Shown here piece by piece: positions 5,865-7,859 of a DNA stretch of 7,859 nucleotides. Origin of the DNA: an uncultured Lachnospiraceae bacterium (lineage in GTDB: Bacteria > Bacillota > Clostridia > Lachnospirales > Lachnospiraceae). How positions within the stretch are numbered: the first letter of the stretch is position 1; each line of letters starts with the position of its first letter. The DNA lies in assembly GCA_902767065.1 (NCBI GenBank), contig CACXFW010000325.1, forward strand, positions 1-7,859, read 5' to 3'. The position numbers and the translations under genes were made by a program. The notes under the pieces were generated by a model. The model saw nothing but the letters and a program-made list of their open reading frames with translations. It did no database searches and had not been told where the DNA came from.

Positions 5865-5967
5865 TCCTGCAGAAATAATAGCCCGGCAGAAACAGCATGC
5901 CCTGGGATGGATCTGAAAACGGATAATCTGCTTCAATAGATGAGCCAGATCCCGTTCGAAAGCAAGA

Positions 5968-6000
5968 GTCCGGAGGACGAAGCAGTTTCGGTTACCGGAC
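5968..6000 (+). promoter_or_regulatory. Hairpin in the prfA-hisC spacer
   Basis: GTCCGG (5968-5973) pairs with CCGGAC (5995-6000), enclosing CGAA (5978-5981) with TTCG (5987-5990) across a symmetric 4x4 internal loop and a 5-nt apical loop. GTCCGGA (5968-5974) can instead pair with TCCGGAC (6006-6012), and ACCGG-A-CCGGT (5994-6004) is a third local palindrome, so mutually exclusive folds exist. No T-tract follows. A possible -10 element GATAAT (5922-5927) lies upstream but lacks a convincing -35. A regulatory role for hisC is inference. Confidence 0.35.
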
Positions 6001-6027
6001 CGGTATCCGGACGGATCCTGTCAGTCA

Positions 6028-6041
6028 TAAACGATCGTTTA
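6028..6041 (+). promoter_or_regulatory. 14-bp perfect palindrome upstream of hisC
   Basis: TAAACGATCGTTTA is a perfect 14-bp inverted repeat with no spacer, ending 32 nt before the hisC ATG. Its symmetry and AT-rich flanks look like a binding site for a dimeric repressor, and hisC genes are often amino-acid regulated. I do not recognise the regulator. No clear promoter overlaps it, so it could also be a short RNA hairpin. Confidence 0.4.
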
Positions 6042-6073
6042 GAAGAGAATAGAAAGAAAGGCGGAAGAAGACG

Positions 6074-7168
6074 ATGCCAGGCTGGGAAAACAATGTCAGG
6101 AAAGTGGTCCCCTATACCCCGGGCGAACAGCCGAAGATCAGGGACCTGATCAAGCTGAATACCAATGAGAACCCTTACCCTCCGTCTCCCCATGTGCTGG
6201 AAGCGCTGCGTGCTATGGACGCTGACGCGCTGCGCCGGTATCCGGATCCGGCGGCGGAGGCTTTGACGGAAGCGATCGCAGAGCACTGTAAAGTTCCCGT
6301 TTCCTGTGTTTTTCCCGGAGTCGGATCAGATGATGTTCTGGCGATGTCTTTCCTGACCTTTTTTGCTTCAGGCCGGGAGATTCTTTTTCCGGATATCACA
6401 TATTCTTTCTATGATGTCTGGGCGGATCTGTTCCGGATTCCATGGGAGGCACAGCCCCTGGATGAAAACTTTGAGATCAGAAACCGCGATTACTTCAAGG
6501 AAAACGGCGGGGTCATTTTCGCGAATCCCAATGCGCCTACCGGCGTTTTGAAGCGCCTTGATTCTGTCCGGGAGATTCTGGAGCACAACCGGAATGTTGT
6601 CGTGATCGTGGATGAGGCATACATCGATTTTGCCAGGACGGCAGAGGAGGCAGCCGTGGGCAGCGATACTCCGGCGGACAGCGCGCTGAACCTGATCGGG
6701 GATTATGAGAACCTTCTTGTTGTGCGGACTCTGTCCAAATCCAGATCCCTTGCGGGGATTCGGATCGGATATGCGGTCGGGTCCGAAAAGCTGATCCGTT
6801 ATCTGAATGACGTAAAGTATTCCATCAATTCCTATACCATGAATCAGGCGGCGATCACAGCGGGATGTGCGGCATTTCAGGATGAAGCGTACTTCAGGAG
6901 GTGCACATCCGGAATTATCCGTACACGTGAGCGGGTCAAGAAGGAGCTTTCGGCACTGGGATTTTTGTTTCCGGATTCCGCTGCCAACTTCCTGTTTATC
7001 ACGCACCCGAAGCTGAACGCTCGGGATTTGTTTTGTTCTCTTCGGCAGGCGAAGATCCTTGTCCGGTATTTTGACAGGCCGCGGATTGACAATTACCTTC
7101 GCGTGACCATCGGAACGGATGAGCAGATGGACGCGCTGATCCGGTTCCTGAGAACCGTTTTGAATTAA
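6074..7168 (+). CDS. hisC: Histidinol-phosphate aminotransferase
   Basis: 364-residue fold-type I PLP enzyme that makes histidinol phosphate from imidazole-acetol phosphate in histidine synthesis; homologues can also transaminate aromatic amino-acid precursors. Visible motifs are NTNENPY (29-35), the YPDP block (56-59), Tyr110 in DITYSFY, NPNAPTG (151-157), DEAY (180-183, Asp for the PLP ring nitrogen), the Schiff-base Lys222 in TLSKSRSLAGIR, and the substrate-carboxylate Arg343 in YLRVTIGT. Residues about 187-203 appear to be an extra loop compared with homologues I recall. The ATG at 6074 is preceded by AAAGGCGG (6057-6064); the conserved N-terminal WENNVRKVVPY supports this start. It is not in a his operon here but sits with prfA upstream and an exporter 12 nt downstream, whose Shine-Dalgarno overlaps its TAA stop. 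Resemblance to Lachnospiraceae HisC is strong; a CobD-like function is unlikely given the motifs. Confidence 0.93.
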   Translation: MPGWENNVRKVVPYTPGEQPKIRDLIKLNTNENPYPPSPHVLEALRAMDADALRRYPDPAAEALTEAIAEHCKVPVSCVFPGVGSDDVLAMSFLTFFASGREILFPDITYSFYDVWADLFRIPWEAQPLDENFEIRNRDYFKENGGVIFANPNAPTGVLKRLDSVREILEHNRNVVVIVDEAYIDFARTAEEAAVGSDTPADSALNLIGDYENLLVVRTLSKSRSLAGIRIGYAVGSEKLIRYLNDVKYSINSYTMNQAAITAGCAAFQDEAYFRRCTSGIIRTRERVKKELSALGFLFPDSAANFLFITHPKLNARDLFCSLRQAKILVRYFDRPRIDNYLRVTIGTDEQMDALIRFLRTVLN

Positions 7169-7180
7169 GGAGAGACAGGC

Positions 7181-7681
7181 ATGACAAATGCGCTCGCACA
7201 GTGGTTTGCTGACAATCTCGGGAAGGTAATGCCCGCGGAGCTGGTCATCTTTATCGTGTCGCTCTTTCCGATTCTGGAATGCAGGGGCGGCCTGATCGTG
7301 GCCGCGCTTCTCGGGGTGAAGCTGTGGGTTGCCGTTCCGATCTGCGTGATCGGTAATGTGCTTCCGGTTCCCTTCCTCCTGCTGCTGCTGAAGAAGGTTC
7401 TTTTTCTGATGAAGAAGACGCCGCTGCACAGGATTGCGGAATGGATCGAGGAAAGAGGGCAGAAGAAGAGTTCCGGCATGAAATACGGGGAGTTCTGGGG
7501 CCTGCTTTTGTTTGTCGGGATTCCGATTCCCGGAACCGGGGCCTGGACCGGCTCTCTGGTTGCCACCATTCTTGATATGGACTGGAAGAAGGCAATTGTG
7601 CCGATTCTTCTCGGCGTATTGCTCGCAACAGTCATCATGACCCTGTTTTCCTACGCGTTCCTCGCGAACGTCGTGGGGTGA
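7181..7681 (+). CDS. Small multidrug export family membrane protein (COG2426)
   Basis: 166-residue integral membrane protein of the family annotated as small multi-drug export protein (Pfam Sm_multidrug_ex). The family name rests on little direct evidence and the substrate is unknown. The signature FPILECRGG (29-37) matches the family ExRGG block, with Cys at 34 where Leu is common, and IPIPGTGAWTG (114-124) is the second signature. Hydrophobic helices lie at about 17-32, 36-58, 59-77 (with GNxLPxP at 59-64), 105-130 and 138-160, with a basic cytoplasmic loop at 78-102. AAGGAG (7167-7172) overlaps the hisC stop and sits 8 nt before the ATG, so it is probably translated and transcribed with hisC. 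The final VVG-TGA lies inside the first unit of a 31-bp tandem repeat. Length is normal for the family. Confidence 0.85.
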   Translation: MTNALAQWFADNLGKVMPAELVIFIVSLFPILECRGGLIVAALLGVKLWVAVPICVIGNVLPVPFLLLLLKKVLFLMKKTPLHRIAEWIEERGQKKSSGMKYGEFWGLLLFVGIPIPGTGAWTGSLVATILDMDWKKAIVPILLGVLLATVIMTLFSYAFLANVVG

Positions 7682-7763
7682 CAATGAGGGATCCATGATG
7701 ATCGCGGAATGGCAATGAGGGATCTATGGTTTTCGTTGGGTGACAACGGCTATGTATGAGACT
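7671..7763 (+). repeat. Degenerate 31-bp tandem repeat, three units
   Basis: Units begin with TCG at 7671, 7702 and 7733, exactly 31 bp apart. Units 1 and 2 match at about 23 of 31 positions and share CAATGAGGGATC (7682-7693 and 7713-7724) followed by an ATG. Units 1 and 3 share GGGTGACAA (7676-7684 and 7738-7746). The third unit is diverged after that and holds the methyltransferase ATG at 7752. The array starts in the last codons of the exporter gene. Because 31 is not a multiple of three, each copy shifts frame. It probably arose by slippage or local duplication of a stop/ribosome-site/start segment. Confidence 0.8.
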
Positions 7764-7859
7764 TTTGCGCATGTCTATGACACATTCATGGACGAAGTGC
7801 CCTATGATCTGTGGGCGGAGCATCTCATCCTTGCGCTGAGGCAGAATGGGATTGAAGAC
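7752..7859 (+). CDS. Class I SAM-dependent methyltransferase (3'-truncated)
   Basis: Only the first 36 codons are inside the window. The sequence MYETFAHVYDTFMDEVPYDLW is the typical N-terminus of a family of class I SAM-dependent methyltransferases of unknown substrate in Bacillota, in which the SAM motif (LDLGCGTG type) follows just beyond residue 36. That motif is not visible, so the call rests on the N-terminal pattern alone. The ATG at 7752 has only a weak, distant GGGTGA (7738-7743) upstream, while two earlier ATG codons in the 31-bp repeat have better GAGGG sites. It lies 70 nt after the exporter stop, with no terminator between, so cotranscription is likely. Confidence 0.75.
   Translation, partial: MYETFAHVYDTFMDEVPYDLWAEHLILALRQNGIED

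Noticed and set aside
5940..6149. Separate 69-codon + strand gene between prfA and hisC
   Set aside because: No ribosome-binding site, its last 25 codons overlap hisC in another frame and become Arg/Ser-rich, and no family is recognised; it is mentioned only as the prfA readthrough frame.
6368..7696. 442-codon open frame on the minus strand across hisC and the exporter
   Set aside because: Shadow frame: composition is Arg/Gln/Pro/His-rich without domains, while the + strand carries fully conserved hisC and exporter motifs.

Overview
The window reads as a stretch of a Bacillota (Firmicutes) chromosome, most like a moderately GC-rich member of the Clostridia and probably near Lachnospiraceae. 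This is judged from remembered protein families (a Lachnospiraceae-like HisC, a Bacillus-like OhrR, and the clostridial-style order rpmE, DUF1385, prmC, prfA), not from a database search. Every gene I can support lies on the + strand. I see no tRNA, rRNA, CRISPR array, insertion sequence or phage gene.

Region 1 (1-1023) is the 3' part of larC, a nickel-pincer cofactor enzyme gene, in one uninterrupted frame. Region 2 (1024-2117) holds an OhrR-type MarR repressor behind a near-consensus promoter, with a perfect 12-bp palindrome just past the predicted start site. A small four-helix membrane protein of unknown function follows, with its own extended -10 promoter. Region 3 (2118-2704) is a strong promoter, a hairpin-rich leader of about 160 nt, rpmE (zinc-type ribosomal protein L31) and a terminator. 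Region 4 (2705-5864) is the tight block DUF1385 membrane protein, prmC, prfA. PrmC methylates the GGQ glutamine of release factor 1, the product of the adjoining prfA. A strong intrinsic terminator stands only 17 nt before the DUF1385 start codon, so the block may be under readthrough or attenuation control. Region 5 (5865-7681) is a 209-bp spacer with a 14-bp perfect palindrome and alternative hairpins, then hisC and a small multidrug export family protein, 12 nt apart. Region 6 (7671-7859) is a degenerate 31-bp tandem repeat linking the exporter stop to the start of a truncated SAM-dependent methyltransferase gene.

Most genes are conserved housekeeping families. The less ordinary material is in the spacers: the rpmE leader, the terminator before the DUF1385 gene, the hisC leader palindrome, and the tandem repeat that creates two mini-ORFs before the methyltransferase. 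I found no clear sign of an undescribed defence or mobile system.
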